From positions 17,236,212 to 17,300,211 of the forward strand of contig JAKZAP010000021.1 of the NCBI GenBank assembly GCA_023053575.1: a DNA stretch of 64,000 bases, read 5' to 3'. Source of the stretch: Branchinecta lynchi. Its lineage: Eukaryota > Arthropoda > Branchiopoda > Anostraca > Branchinectidae. A model generated the notes under the pieces. That model was not told where the DNA came from and did not search any database. It saw nothing but the letters and a program-made list of their open reading frames with translations. Each line of letters begins with the position of its first letter. Within the stretch, counting starts at the first letter, position 1. Positions 44,108 through 54,092 of this stretch are shown one piece after another. The position numbers were made by a program, and so were the translations under genes.

Positions 44108-44665
44108 TCTTTTTGGGATCACAAAACAAAAGTGGAGGGATACCAATGACATCGCAAAAGTTGTCCATTTGTCCGTCCGTCTGTTTGTCTGTCTGTCTGT
44201 GAGCACGATGACTCTCGAAGGAAATGAGATAGATATTTTGATGAAAATTGGCGTGAGTATTCTTTGGGTCAAGAGTAAGGTCGAGTTCATAGATGGGCTT
44301 TGTAGCCCTATATTTAAGGGTGGGGGAGGGGTTGCAAAGTAAAGTTAAATTTTGTTGTTTAGTTGTTAAAAGTTGCCCGTCTGTCTGTAAGCACGATACT
44401 CTCGAAGGGAATGATATATTTTGATGTACTTGGTGTGAGGATTCCTTGGGTCAAGGGTGAGGGCAATTTCGTAGATTAGGTTCTGTAGCCCTACATTTAG
44501 GGGTGGGGGAGGGGGTTTCACATTGAGGGGCAAAAAAAAATATTTTTTATATCCTATTGAGATAGTTGATTTAGGGGTAAAGAGACATGCTGAATCCGAA
44601 TATGAAAGTTATTTTTTTGCCGGACAAGTAGTTCACTCGGAATCCGGTGAAAACCGGACAGAAAA
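44108..44665 (-). repeat. F1 tails, two tandem reverse partial copies
   Basis: First TTTTTGGGATCACAAAAC with its CCGTCCGTCTGTTTGTCTG tract; then at about 44371 a second tail with GCCCGTCTGTCTGTAAGC. Then one unit with GGACAAGTAGTTCACTCGG. The large LINE follows. Confidence 0.72.
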
Positions 44666-44684
44666 TTGTTCGACCAATTTTTGG

Positions 44685-47415
44685 CTATTTATTTATTTTT
44701 ATAACCCGCTGAAAAGACAGAATAGCGGAGTACAAACAAGGAAAAACAACACAAAACACTAAAATTCCCTCTAGAAGAAGGGACAAGCCGTGATGTGCGG
44801 GGAAGCTGAGATGGGACGTTGTGGACAATTTTTTACTTATGGCCGAAAGTTTCAGCGATATATCCGGAAGCTTGTAACGCGAAATCAGATGTCTGTTTTT
44901 ATACCAGGGGGGTAGGAAAAGGAGAAATTTTGCATATCGGTAATAACAAGAACGGAGGGAATGAAGATCTTTTTTCTTTAAAACTGAAGAGAGGCCAGAA
45001 AGAAATAAGATAGAATGGTCAGTAAAACTGCTGTAAAGTTTACTAAGGGCTTTTTTATTGTATTTCCCACGATTAGCAACGATCGTCGAGTATGATACTT
45101 GAATCTTTCTTTTAGCATTATTAACCGATTGAGACCGGAACGATTTGAGGCTGTTAGTAATGTGGATGCCCAACCACCCAAGAGATGTGACAAGGGGGAT
45201 AGTCTTAGTTGGGAGAATAAGCGGCTCTTGGTTAGTTGAATTGAAAGATAAGTATTCGCATTTATTAACGTTCAGAGCCAGACCAATCCGGTCGAAAGCA
45301 GCTGAAACAAAAGAAACTGACTTCTTTAATCCGGTCTGGCTTCGGCTTATCAGCAGAATATCATCGGCATAGGCAATATAAGAGATATTAATGGAATTAA
45401 TAATACAAGTGGTAGGTATAGAAGACAGGATGTTAGAGATGCACATTTTAAAAATGGATGGTGAAAGAACCGCGCCCTGTCGAACTCCACGTTTTATCGG
45501 GATTCTAAAATCGGATATCTGTCCATCCACTTTAGTGCGCAGAAAAGAATTTGTATACCAATAACGTAATAAAAAAATAATAGAAATATTTATGCCATGT
45601 GAAAAAAGCGAGAAAAGGGCTTGGGTATGTACAATGCTATCAAAAGCTTTCGACAGGTCCAAAGCACAAATATGCAGTTCCAAGCCTTTTTTTGTTGCCT
45701 CAACCAGGAGAGACGAAAGAACTCGGTGGGCATGTTGACAACCAATACCTTTTTGGAAACCCAGTTGGTTTTCTCCGAAGTTAGCATTATTAATAAATGA
45801 GGGGAGTAGTACATACTCGAAGACTTTGCTAATCGTACATGAAACGGTGATGGGACGATAAGAGGCACACTCGGAAGGGGGTTTACCTTTGTTAATAATC
45901 GATGTTACAATTCCGCAAAGAAAACTATTGGGGACGGCAGAAGAACTCAGGCACATTTGGAAGAGTAATTGAAGATGTTGCTCAAGAGGTGGGCAATTTA
46001 TTTTTAGATGTCGAGCCGAAATTCCGTCGTTATCAACAGAAGAGGAACGGAGACGCTTAATAGCAAGTGAGACCGATGACAAAGACACAGGGAGAATATG
46101 TGCTTGAGTGAGGAATGGGGGAAGTGAAGCACTCAGCAGCTTAGAATAAACTGCATGAACATAAAAATTTGCGGCACTAAACATTGACGTATAATATGAA
46201 TTCCATGCGGAATCACTGATAACACTGAGCGACGACTTTCCATCAATTTTGTCTGCATTAATTACTTTTGACCAATCGCCTTGTGTACGTGGGAACTCGA
46301 GTCCCTTTGAACTGATCGAACGAACTTGCTTCTTGTAAATACGCTTAGTTCGTTGCTTAATATCAAACACGGTGCCAGAACGTGGTCTGCCGCAAGAAAC
46401 CCAAAGTCTTAACCAAAATTTAGCCTTATTCTTCACTATTTTCAGTTCTGGGTCAAGAGACCAATTTGATTTCCGAGTATTTTTTCGAATTCTTTCTTCC
46501 GGCACGGCCACTTCTTCCGCCACCCTCAAACTCGAAACGATCTGGTCGTAATAATTATTAAGACACGAATTGTCATTTGAATACCGCTCAGAAGCCTGCA
46601 AAAGGTGGAATGGGACTTTGATATTACTAAGGAGGGAAGATAGCGTAACAGTATACAGCAACAAATCAGCACGATTCCAGTTCCTACGTATAAGCCACTT
46701 ATGACTTCTAACAGATCTAATGGACGAAAGTGCTATATCACTTGCAGCAATTGTAAAAGAAAGAGGTAAATGATCCACATAATTTTCATCCTCAATGACT
46801 AATATAGACGAGATATCAAGAGAGGGAGAAGCAACAACATGATCAATGTTCGAAAAGCTACCAGAATTATGAACATAAGTGTACATTCTATCCTTATGAA
46901 CTAACTTATAATCAGGAAGAGTATCAAGTACTAAATCAGTCCGAGCTGACGGCCTTAGTAAATCACTGTTAAAATCTCCTGCAATAACAAATTTGGTAGC
47001 CCTGCGAAACAATTGACTTTAGCAGCCTCTCAAGCGAAGCGCAAGCTTTTGAAAACTTGTTGAGGGAAATCAAATTTTTACGATCACACGGTAGATATAT
47101 ATTGACCATAATCACTTTACCAAGTCTCACTGCTAAAATATATTCATCACTATGGTAGCAGACCGGTGATAAAGCACTAAATTTCCGATTTATCATACAC
47201 GCAAGGCCACCGGATGGCCGCCCAAAAGTGGCTCGAGCATTCGTAAGAAAAAGTAAATGGTCAGTGCTTCTTTTAAGGGCGTTCGAGCTAGCGGCCGTGA
47301 GTAAGTGTTCTTGAAGGAGCACAATGTCGTAGTTTAGCAGTAGTTCATCTATGTAGTGCTCTTTGTGACGGGTTCCATTTATGTTGAAGCTTACTATAGA
47401 TATTGGGTGTGTCAT
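44685..47415 (-). pseudogene. LINE ORF2: APE endonuclease-reverse transcriptase, frameshifted
   Basis: Starts at the ATG (47415-47413) reading MTHPISIVSFNING. N-terminal endonuclease motifs: SFNING, LLQEHLL, VNIYLPCD; then a 1-nt-type frameshift between about 47030 and 46980; then in the new frame VIAGDFNSD, SNIDHVVASP and DHLPLSF. Reverse transcriptase: SYRPITVSCTISKVFEY, ENQLGFQKGIGCQH, catalytic DLSKAFDS (about residue 452 of the second frame), GVRQGAVLSPSIF, YIAYADDILL (catalytic YADD, about 548-551), LNVNKCEYLSF, LGWLGI. C-terminus RSCYYRYAKFLLFLPP. Apart from the frameshift the catalytic residues I can recognise are intact, so the copy is young or recently broken. Confidence 0.9.
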
Positions 47416-48509
47416 TATCGGGCACCACCTACAACACGTGCTTTCATCACTGGGCATAACAGGCTATACGAGGGATGGTCTCCGTCGCAGTTCGCACATT
47501 TGGGGGAGTTAGTGCAGGGAGAGTCCTTTGATATGGCGTGGTTGCCAGCGCAACGGGCACATCTTTCTACCGGGCTACTGCATTGGGACTGGAAATGTTC
47601 AGGGGATCTGCAGCGGAAGCAGCAACGGGGCGTTTCAATGAAATCATAGACGGAGAAATATTCGTATCCGAGTTTTAGTCCATTCTGGAGTGCCTTAGCT
47701 TTTTCAAAACTGTCAATGAACTCAACTTTTACGGCTTGGGAAGAGCCAAGCCGTTTCACACCAGAAATGCCCGGGTAGCCAGCGAAGTTACTGACCTCGA
47801 AAGAGACTGGGATGCCTTTTAGGAGTCCAAAATGGCGTTTGGAGACGACTTTGGTGACTGTGCCAGTCATTATAGATACGATGGAATCACAAAAGTCGGC
47901 GGCTACAGACTTTTCAACATTTACGAGAAGTTTGTTCCCTTTAGGGCGCACACTCGATATTGACTCGTGGCCTTTAACTTGGTCGATTAATTGCTTCCGG
48001 AGGAGGGGGTCGTTGAGTGTTTCAGGTAACTTTGAAACAACAACCATTGCGTGTGTATCAGCTGCTGGAGCGGCCTTTCGCGGAAGTTCCGGGAACTGTC
48101 CGTTGTATGAGGCAAACTGATTTGATAGGGTTTTCACCATTTCCTCTAAACTGTTCAACTTTGCGTTCAATCGCGCGAAGGCACTGGCGGGAATACACGG
48201 CACTTCGAATGGTGACAGGATCACGAAGTTAGGAGGTTCCGTGCCATCAATATCACATTTTGCGAAGATTTCCAGCATATCACTAAATTGACTGAGAGCG
48301 GCATTGGGGCCTTGACGTTTTTTCGGAGGTACATCAGGGTCTACAATCGAGCAGAGAAGTGTCTTAGCTTTCATCACGAGATCGTGTTCAAAGAACTCTC
48401 TTCCAAACTTCTTAATAATCTCATCTTCCACGCCCTTTTCCCTGTTAAACTGAATAAAATTCAGCACGGGCGAATACATCAAATTCATGTCACTGGTCTC
48501 TGCAATCAT
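47415..48509 (-). CDS. LINE ORF1 (RNA-binding, three zinc knuckles)
   Basis: 364 codons, open throughout. C-terminal cysteine-histidine cluster: CFRCRSPEHFQSQC (residues 297-310, perfect CX2CX4HX4C), CARCAGNHAISKDSPC (317-332) and CANCDGDHPSYSLLC (338-352). The middle (about 155-290) may be an RRM-like fold (MVVVSKLPETLNDPLLRKQL… KVEFIDSFEKAKALQNG). A short coiled-coil-prone helix lies near 111-135. Presumed to coat LINE RNA in the RNP. The stop codon overlaps the ORF2 start as TAATG. Confidence 0.85.
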   Translation of the reverse strand: MIAETSDMNLMYSPVLNFIQFNREKGVEDEIIKKFGREFFEHDLVMKAKTLLCSIVDPDVPPKKRQGPNAALSQFSDMLEIFAKCDIDGTEPPNFVILSPFEVPCIPASAFARLNAKLNSLEEMVKTLSNQFASYNGQFPELPRKAAPAADTHAMVVVSKLPETLNDPLLRKQLIDQVKGHESISSVRPKGNKLLVNVEKSVAADFCDSIVSIMTGTVTKVVSKRHFGLLKGIPVSFEVSNFAGYPGISGVKRLGSSQAVKVEFIDSFEKAKALQNGLKLGYEYFSVYDFIETPRCCFRCRSPEHFQSQCSSPVERCARCAGNHAISKDSPCTNSPKCANCDGDHPSYSLLCPVMKARVVGGAR

Positions 48510-48689
48510 TTCGGATCTATGACGTCAGCACACAGCGCACATCAATGCGTCCTTTCAGTACGATGGCTGAATGAATACGTTAGAAGTCCCTACCCCTTTA
48601 TTCTCAAACCAGTACAGCTCTGCGCGTGGATGACGCCATTCATTTGTTTATTCTATGGACGTCGGAGAGATCTAGTGTAATCGAAGGTC

Positions 48690-49195
48690 GAAGGGGTTGA
48701 TATATAATGTTCAAACGAAGAAATATGTTGTTCAAGCGACGATATATTTCAATTAGGATTCATTGGTAAAGTACAGGTCAGGTTCGTAGATGGGTCCTTT
48801 AGTCCTATCTTTAGAGGCAAAGGAGGGGTTTCGAATTTACGGTAAAAACATGTCTATTTTATGAGCTAATAAGACATTTATTGAGGGGGTAAAGCAGGTC
48901 CAATGAATCCATATCTGAACTTAGTTTTCTTGCTGGACAAATGGTTCATCACGAATTCGGCTGAAACTGGAAATTTGGTTGAAGCGCAAAGCTGTTTCTG
49001 AAATCGATTAGAGATTCGGTATCGGGGCAAGGAAACATGCTGAATCCCTTTTTGAACTTTATTTTAATAGCAAAAATATTCAAGCAATCTGACGAAGACT
49101 AAATGGCGAAGAAGTGACCCAATTGTTTGAATCAAATGTTAGATTCTTTCTATCCCATTCAAACCTTTGGTCTTGTTTTCTTGGGGATCCACCCA
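48690..49195 (-). repeat. F1 repeat, reverse copy
   Basis: CGAAGGGGTTGATATATAAT (eroded tail region) through two or three units to CAAACCTTTGGTCTTGTT and GGGGATCC at the F1 5' end. It follows the LINE 5' end. Confidence 0.7.
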
Positions 49196-50739
49196 AAAGA
49201 CGAAATAAATAAAGGAGTAAAGTAGAATAGAAAAATGGTTCAGAATAAAGCAATCTACTTCGAAGTAAAGCGTAAGTGGAGTGTCCAAGACCGCCATCGA
49301 AGCGGGATGGGTATTTGCCAAGAGATGGAAGCATTGATACGCGAACACATGCGCGAACAAAAAACTTCCCTCAGCCAGAGTCGTTGAATGTTGATTGACT
49401 CCACAGTTGATAAGCTGTGATTGACTCGAACTTGTTAACGGAGGAAACGCCTTGTCTGGACCCATGACAACATTCAATTAAGTGCAAAAACCCGTTCAAT
49501 TAATGATGGGATCATAAATCCTACTGAACTACTCTGCAGAGTCAACAACAAAACCAACTTGACAGTCGAAGACCATCCGACAAGAAAACCAACAAACAAC
49601 GCAGTAGATAACTGATCCATCGTGGACCTTGTTCTCACGAACTGATCGAATCAAGGAACATAAAGTACGGTATAGGTATGTTTCTTTGAACGGCTACTTA
49701 ATGTCAGTCAAAACAGTTCCATAAGTGCTCCTTACAACTTCAACATGTGTTGTGCGTTTAATGTTTATGTGCTCGTGTTTTTGTATGCATAGTTATTTTA
49801 GTATTTTCTTCCTTTCTTTTTCTTTATTTTACTCCACTTGTTTTTCCTCTGGAATTTGTGGGTAAGAAAAAATCCTTATTATTATTATTATAGCAGGCCG
49901 TATTCTGCGAGGGTTAGGCTATACAGTGTTCACAAATTCCTGTGCCAAGCTTAGCTATTTAGTAGTCTTATTCCCTTTTCACTTTGCCTTTGATGTCTTC
50001 GGCAAGCGTTTAATAAGTTTCCCATCCGCCATTTTGATGAGCTCTGTCAAACATTCGTCTTGTCTTGTCGGGGGGCGGGGGGGCAAACAGTTGCGTATTG
50101 GAATTCCTGCCAGGATTTTCGGCACTGTACTCAGTACCATACGAAAAACCGAGGAGGGAATCACTGGCCGCTTAGATGTACACAATGAGGCACGAAGGAA
50201 GGCCGGAGGCACATAATCCTGCACAGCTTGCGACGCCAGTAATTGCCCCCTTGCGGAAAAGTTGGTTTTTTTTTCAGCCTCATCATGAAAGTGAAGAAAC
50301 CAAGTCTAGGATGACCTTGTCATCTGTCCTTTGCGTTTAAAAGCTACCTTTCTGCAACAGGTTTCTGTAGACACTGTTACACGAATTACCAAGGCAGTGA
50401 ATGCTGAAATCAATCACTTAGTCTTAATTTCCTGATTGAGTTCGGCGCGCCATCTACGTTCTTGAAGCTAAAGCACTATCACAGACAGATCGAGGCACTA
50501 GGCGGCCGCCCTGTACTCTTACAGAATATATTTGCGTCAACCGAAGTTCTTGAGTGATAGATAGACAAAGGATAGAAATAAAACCAGAGTGTGACTGTAC
50601 TGACTGTCTGTCAGCTCTGCATCGCAGTAAACAATAGCTTATATCAATACCAAACGAACCAAGGCAGAACCAGGGCTCAATAGCCTAATCAAACAAACAT
50701 AGGTCAGTCTAGGTCTAAGCAAACAAAGCCCCGAGCAAA
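49196..50739. other. No gene seen; probable LINE 3' tail
   Basis: CT-rich sequence ending GTAAGAAAAAATCC(TTA)n at about 49860-49893 resembles a LINE 3' end. The 96-codon frame at 49926-50216 has no recognised domain and contains a G run. Confidence 0.45.
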
Positions 50740-50887
50740 GCCCTTTTTGGGATTCCAAAACTTAAGTGGAAGACCTACGACTTCGCAAAAGTTGTCTTGA
50801 AACTTGGTGTGAGGATTCTTTCGGTCAAGGGAAAGGTCGAGTTCATAGATGGGCCTCATAGCTATATATTTAGGGGAGGGAAAGGGT

Positions 50888-51060
50888 AAATATTCTTTGA
50901 GCCCAAGCTGACTTTGAAATATTTATTCAAACAATGTTTATAATGGATACGTCAGCTACGATTCTTCATCAGCGATATTTCGGCCCTTCTTGGCAAGGGT
51001 CCTCTTCAGGCTGTCAATCCTCTGGGTGAACTTCGGGGAAGGAAACAACCCTGTAATCAG
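50888..51060 (-). mobile_element. Ribozyme-bearing dispersed element, copy B
   Basis: Same organisation as copy A, including the CTGTCAATCCTCTG and GGGGAAGGAAACAACCCTG flank and the AGCTGACGTATCC block. Nested in F1. Confidence 0.6.
50960..51019 (-). ncRNA. Candidate hammerhead ribozyme, copy B
   Basis: Minus strand: GAUUGACAGC, CUGAAGA, stem II GGACCCUU GCCAAG AAGGGCC-type, GAAA, UAUC, GCUGAUGAAGAAUC. Stem I (CAGC/GCUG) and outer GAUU/AAUC pairing are intact. With A, the best-formed copy. Confidence 0.62.
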
Positions 51061-51061
51061 A

Positions 51062-51195
51062 TATAAATATTTATTTTTTTATCTCGTGCATTTACTACAT
51101 TATTGAAAGCTCAGTGTAATTTTTCCTCTTTTTTTGTCTATACTGCACTATTTCCTCTCCTTAAGTGCGTTAATAAAATCATCATCATCATACCA
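51062..51195 (+). mobile_element. LINE-like 3' end with (ATC)n tail
   Basis: TTTACTACATTATTG..TGCACTATTTCC..GTTAATAAAATCATCATCATC. 3'UTR-like, tail-terminated, non-coding. Confidence 0.45.
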
Positions 51196-51775
51196 TCAAA
51201 CGAGGACCTCCCTCCATAAATAGAGGGAGAGGGGTTTCAAATTCAGGGGCGAAAACAATATTTTTCAAAAGCTAATGAGATAGTCGATTAAGGGGTGAAG
51301 ATGAAAGCAATTTATCGCCGGACAAGTAGTTGGCCCGGAATCCGGCAAAAAGCGGAAAGCTTATTAGGAGTAAAAGTTTGATCTGAAGTTGATTGAGGGG
51401 TAAGGAGACATGCCGAATCCCAATATGAAAATTATTTTCTCACCGGAAAGGTAGTTCACCCGGAATCCGGCAAAAACGGAAATTTGTCAAAAATAAAAGT
51501 TTATTCTGAAGTTGATCAGAGGTTCAATTTAAGGATAGAGAAACATGCTGAATTCGAATATGAAAATTATTTTTTCGCCGGACAAGTTGATCGCCCGGAA
51601 TCCGGCCAAAACCGGAAAATTTGTTAAAAGTAAAAGTTTGATATGAATTTCATAAGGTGTTCGATTTAAGGGTAAGAAGAATGTTGGATTCATTTTATGA
51701 CAATTATTTTCTACCTGGACACATAGTTCGCCACGAATCCGGGTGAAATCCCCCCCCCCCCCACATACACAAACA

Positions 51776-52172
51776 AGAAGAAAAAGAGAGGTCAGCTAGA
51801 CCTCAGGTGGCTCTTACTTTCATTTGTGATCCAAAAAGGAACTCTGATCATAAAGAATTAAACAAATTTCGCCTGCAGCGCCTCTTGTAGTACGCTTTGT
51901 TTACTGGAAGAGTGCGTCGGTAGTCTGGGCTCACAATTTCGGGAATAGACATTTTTTCGAGAAGTATAGTTAATTTGTTACAAAGCAGGCGGATACAACA
52001 CAAAATTTCGCCTGGGGCGCTCACTGGCATTTTGTGGCTACACAGTCGTAGAGGTTGCGTTATTAGGCGTGACATTTACCCTTCACTAACAGCTTTCTCG
52101 ATGTGGTGCAAGACATTTCTTGTCTATTGTTTTCAACAGTCTAACTCTTCAATCGTGCTGGATTTCCGACAG
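51776..52172. other. No gene seen
   Basis: Unassigned; opposing short frames only. A C run precedes it near 51750. Confidence 0.45.
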
Positions 52173-52420
52173 GTAAGTAAGTAAGTAATTTATTTATAAC
52201 CCGCCGTTTTCAGAAAGCGGAGTAAATGAAGAAAGTAAATAAAACACATAAACATACACAAAAAGACACTTATTTTCAATCGTCGGCCAGGAAGCAGTGT
52301 AGAAGGTCGTGCGCTGGTTGGGTTCTGTTGTCAATGATTTTTTATAGCGACGAAGAAACATCCAAAAGGGTAACACTTGCATCTTGAATTTTGAACTTCT
52401 CCGTCAAAGTATATTTTGCG
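52173..52420 (-). mobile_element. LINE 3' end, second copy
   Basis: Closely matches 10554-10825: in reverse, the ATTCAAGATGCAAGTGT block to GCGGGTTATAAATAAATTAC and (TTAC)n. Confidence 0.65.
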
Positions 52421-52592
52421 GTATTCCTCCCCCCCTCCAAGCACTTTAAACCGCCCCTGTGGACGATCTCGCTTCCACCAAGCTTCCACCCTTAGGTTTC
52501 AGCGAAATGAAGCCTTCGCGAGCACTAATTTAAACTTACCACTACAAGAGTAGTAGAGTCGTAGCGAGTCGTAGTGTAGTCTGAGTAAAAGC

Positions 52593-53336
52593 GAGGCTTC
52601 ACCTTCCAGATTTTTCTTCCGGATTCCAGACAGCCGTTTTTGTCGAGACGGATCTGGAAGGTGGAGCCAGGCCAAACACGTCTGGAAGTCCGGAGTGTTG
52701 GACACCCCAGATTCCGGATGTCTGGAAGGTACCATAGAGGCAATCCATACGAGAGACGGAACAAATATGCAAATGTAGGAAGGAAAGGGAAAGTGATTGA
52801 CAGTTGTGACTGCGGGATGCAGAGATATTTGAAATGCGAAAGGGACATCTAGGAAATGCTGAAGAAAGCAAAACTGGATGTCATCATTATCATGAAAATC
52901 TGGAAGGGTTGGCTTGACTATGCGGAAGCCCCGGACGTCTGGTAATCTGGAAGGTCAAGCCTGGCTTTAAAAGCCTCAACTTCAAGATTTTTCTTCCGGA
53001 TTCTAGACCGCGGTTTTCGTCGAGACGGATCTGGAAGTTGAAGCCAGGCCAAAACACGTATGGAAGCCCGGGGTGTTGGACACCCCAAATTCCGGATGTC
53101 TTGGAAGGTGTCCTAGAGGCAACCCGTTCGAGAGACACCACAAATATGCAAATGGGGAAGAAAAGGGAAAGTGATTGACAGTTGTGACTGGGATGCAAGA
53201 GATATCTCAAATGTAAAGGGGACATCTTGAACAACAGCAAATTTAGCTGTCATCATTATCATGAAAAGCTGGAAGGGTTGGCTTGACTATGCGGAAGCCC
53301 CGGAGTCCGGCAATCTGGAAGGTGAAGCCTGGCTTT
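52593..53336. repeat. 377-bp tandem duplication
   Basis: Two units, period 377 (TTTTTCTTCC at 52611 and 52988). Shared text: GTCGAGACGGATCTGGAAG, GTGTTGGACACCCCA, GGGAAAGTGATTGACAGTTG, GGAAGGGTTGGCTTGACTAT. The overlapping minus-strand ORFs over both units are diverged and carry no domain, so I do not call a gene. Confidence 0.82.
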
Positions 53337-53982
53337 AATAAACCTAAAATGGGGGCCCGAAATTGTCTTTGGTCCCCTACCGTACTAAGGTTTACTGAAT
53401 CGGCGACAATGGTTTAGTAACACATTTAGTCAATTCCATTATTTATCACACAAATATTTTATAATATTAGACGTCTTCTTGTTCTTATGAACGTAATTTT
53501 ACCCACTGTTGTTAGCGCGATTAAACCGGTCTGACAACTTCTGCGCTCTCGGAACCGGTGCTGGTGTAGAGATTTAATAACAGTACGTTCAGAGACAGAG
53601 ATACGAGGGTCTGCGGCATGAAACTCACGCGTTCACGTCGTGCAAACAAATTTTGTGTTCATTAAAATGTATTTAAGAATAATAAAATATTGTTTTTAGA
53701 CAAATTCTCATTTTAGTGGTCAAAATTACGTCATTCTGCTGCATACCTTTTGTAATATCATGATGCCGACCACAGTATCGACAAACAGGTTAATCGATCT
53801 AGGTCGAGAAGCTCTACGCACCTACCGCACTATCGAGAGGTTGCAAATTAGATAGAAAGAAAACATGACAACAGGAAACAAAGTTAGTTAGTTCAAAAAG
53901 TTCTGAAGGGAAGGTGTTCTATTGTCTGTGGAATAGACTCAGACAGATTTCTCAAGGGTTATAGGGTATATATACTTGAGAA
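53337..53982. other. Upstream region of EEF2K
   Basis: Non-repetitive as far as I can see. A TATATATA-like run at about 53967-53974 is too near the ATG to be a confident TATA box. No CpG-rich promoter visible. A non-coding 5' exon could lie here but cannot be placed. Confidence 0.4.
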
Positions 53983-54092
53983 ATGGTTGTGTCTGAAGGA
54001 AGAACCAGGTTGGATAGTGATGGAGATGATTGTGTGATTCCAGAGCCTATTTCACTCGAAGATTTTCAGTCAAAGGGCCTAAATGAAAGCAG
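53983..54092 (+). CDS. EEF2K: EEF2K coding exon 1
   Basis: Begins ATGGTTGTGTCTGAAGG (MVVSEGRTRLDSDGDD); acidic, poorly conserved N-terminus. Ends AAGCAG before GTAAGC, leaving two bases of a split Ser codon. A further 5' exon cannot be excluded. Confidence 0.85.

Larger units (their letters stand above)
44685..48690 (-). mobile_element. Near-complete APE-type LINE (two ORFs)
   Basis: In minus orientation: 5'UTR of roughly 180 bp, ORF1 (48509-47415), ORF2 beginning at 47415, and a short 3' end with GCGGGTTATAAAAATAAATA. An APE endonuclease plus YADD reverse transcriptase without an evident RNase H, together with a zinc-knuckle ORF1, fit the CR1/L2/Jockey assemblage; I do not assign the clade. 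It lies between F1 fragments. One frameshift in ORF2 makes this copy non-autonomous as it stands. The exact 5' boundary and target duplication are unclear. Confidence 0.88.
50745..51755 (-). repeat. F1 repeat, reverse, with nested ribozyme element and LINE tail
   Basis: TTTTTGGGATTCCAAAACTT start with the module AAACTTGGTGTGAGGATTC. Interrupted from about 50888 by ribozyme element B and a LINE-type tail. Resumes near 51215 (GGGGTTTCAAATTCAGGGGC) and continues through four units (CCCGGAATCCGGC at about 51332 and 51458, then about 51594). Confidence 0.75.

Noticed and set aside
26088..44290. Similar peptides containing VLTDRQT-type text in several ORFs
   Set aside because: They recur because the F1 tail recurs; they are not conserved as protein (frames differ and stops intervene).
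44685..48690. Fully active LINE
   Set aside because: The endonuclease and RT lie in different frames around 47000, so this copy cannot make a complete ORF2 protein as read.
52499..53240. Overlapping minus-strand ORFs of 78-116 codons in the 377-bp tandem repeat
   Set aside because: The two units disagree in frame and neither shows a domain.
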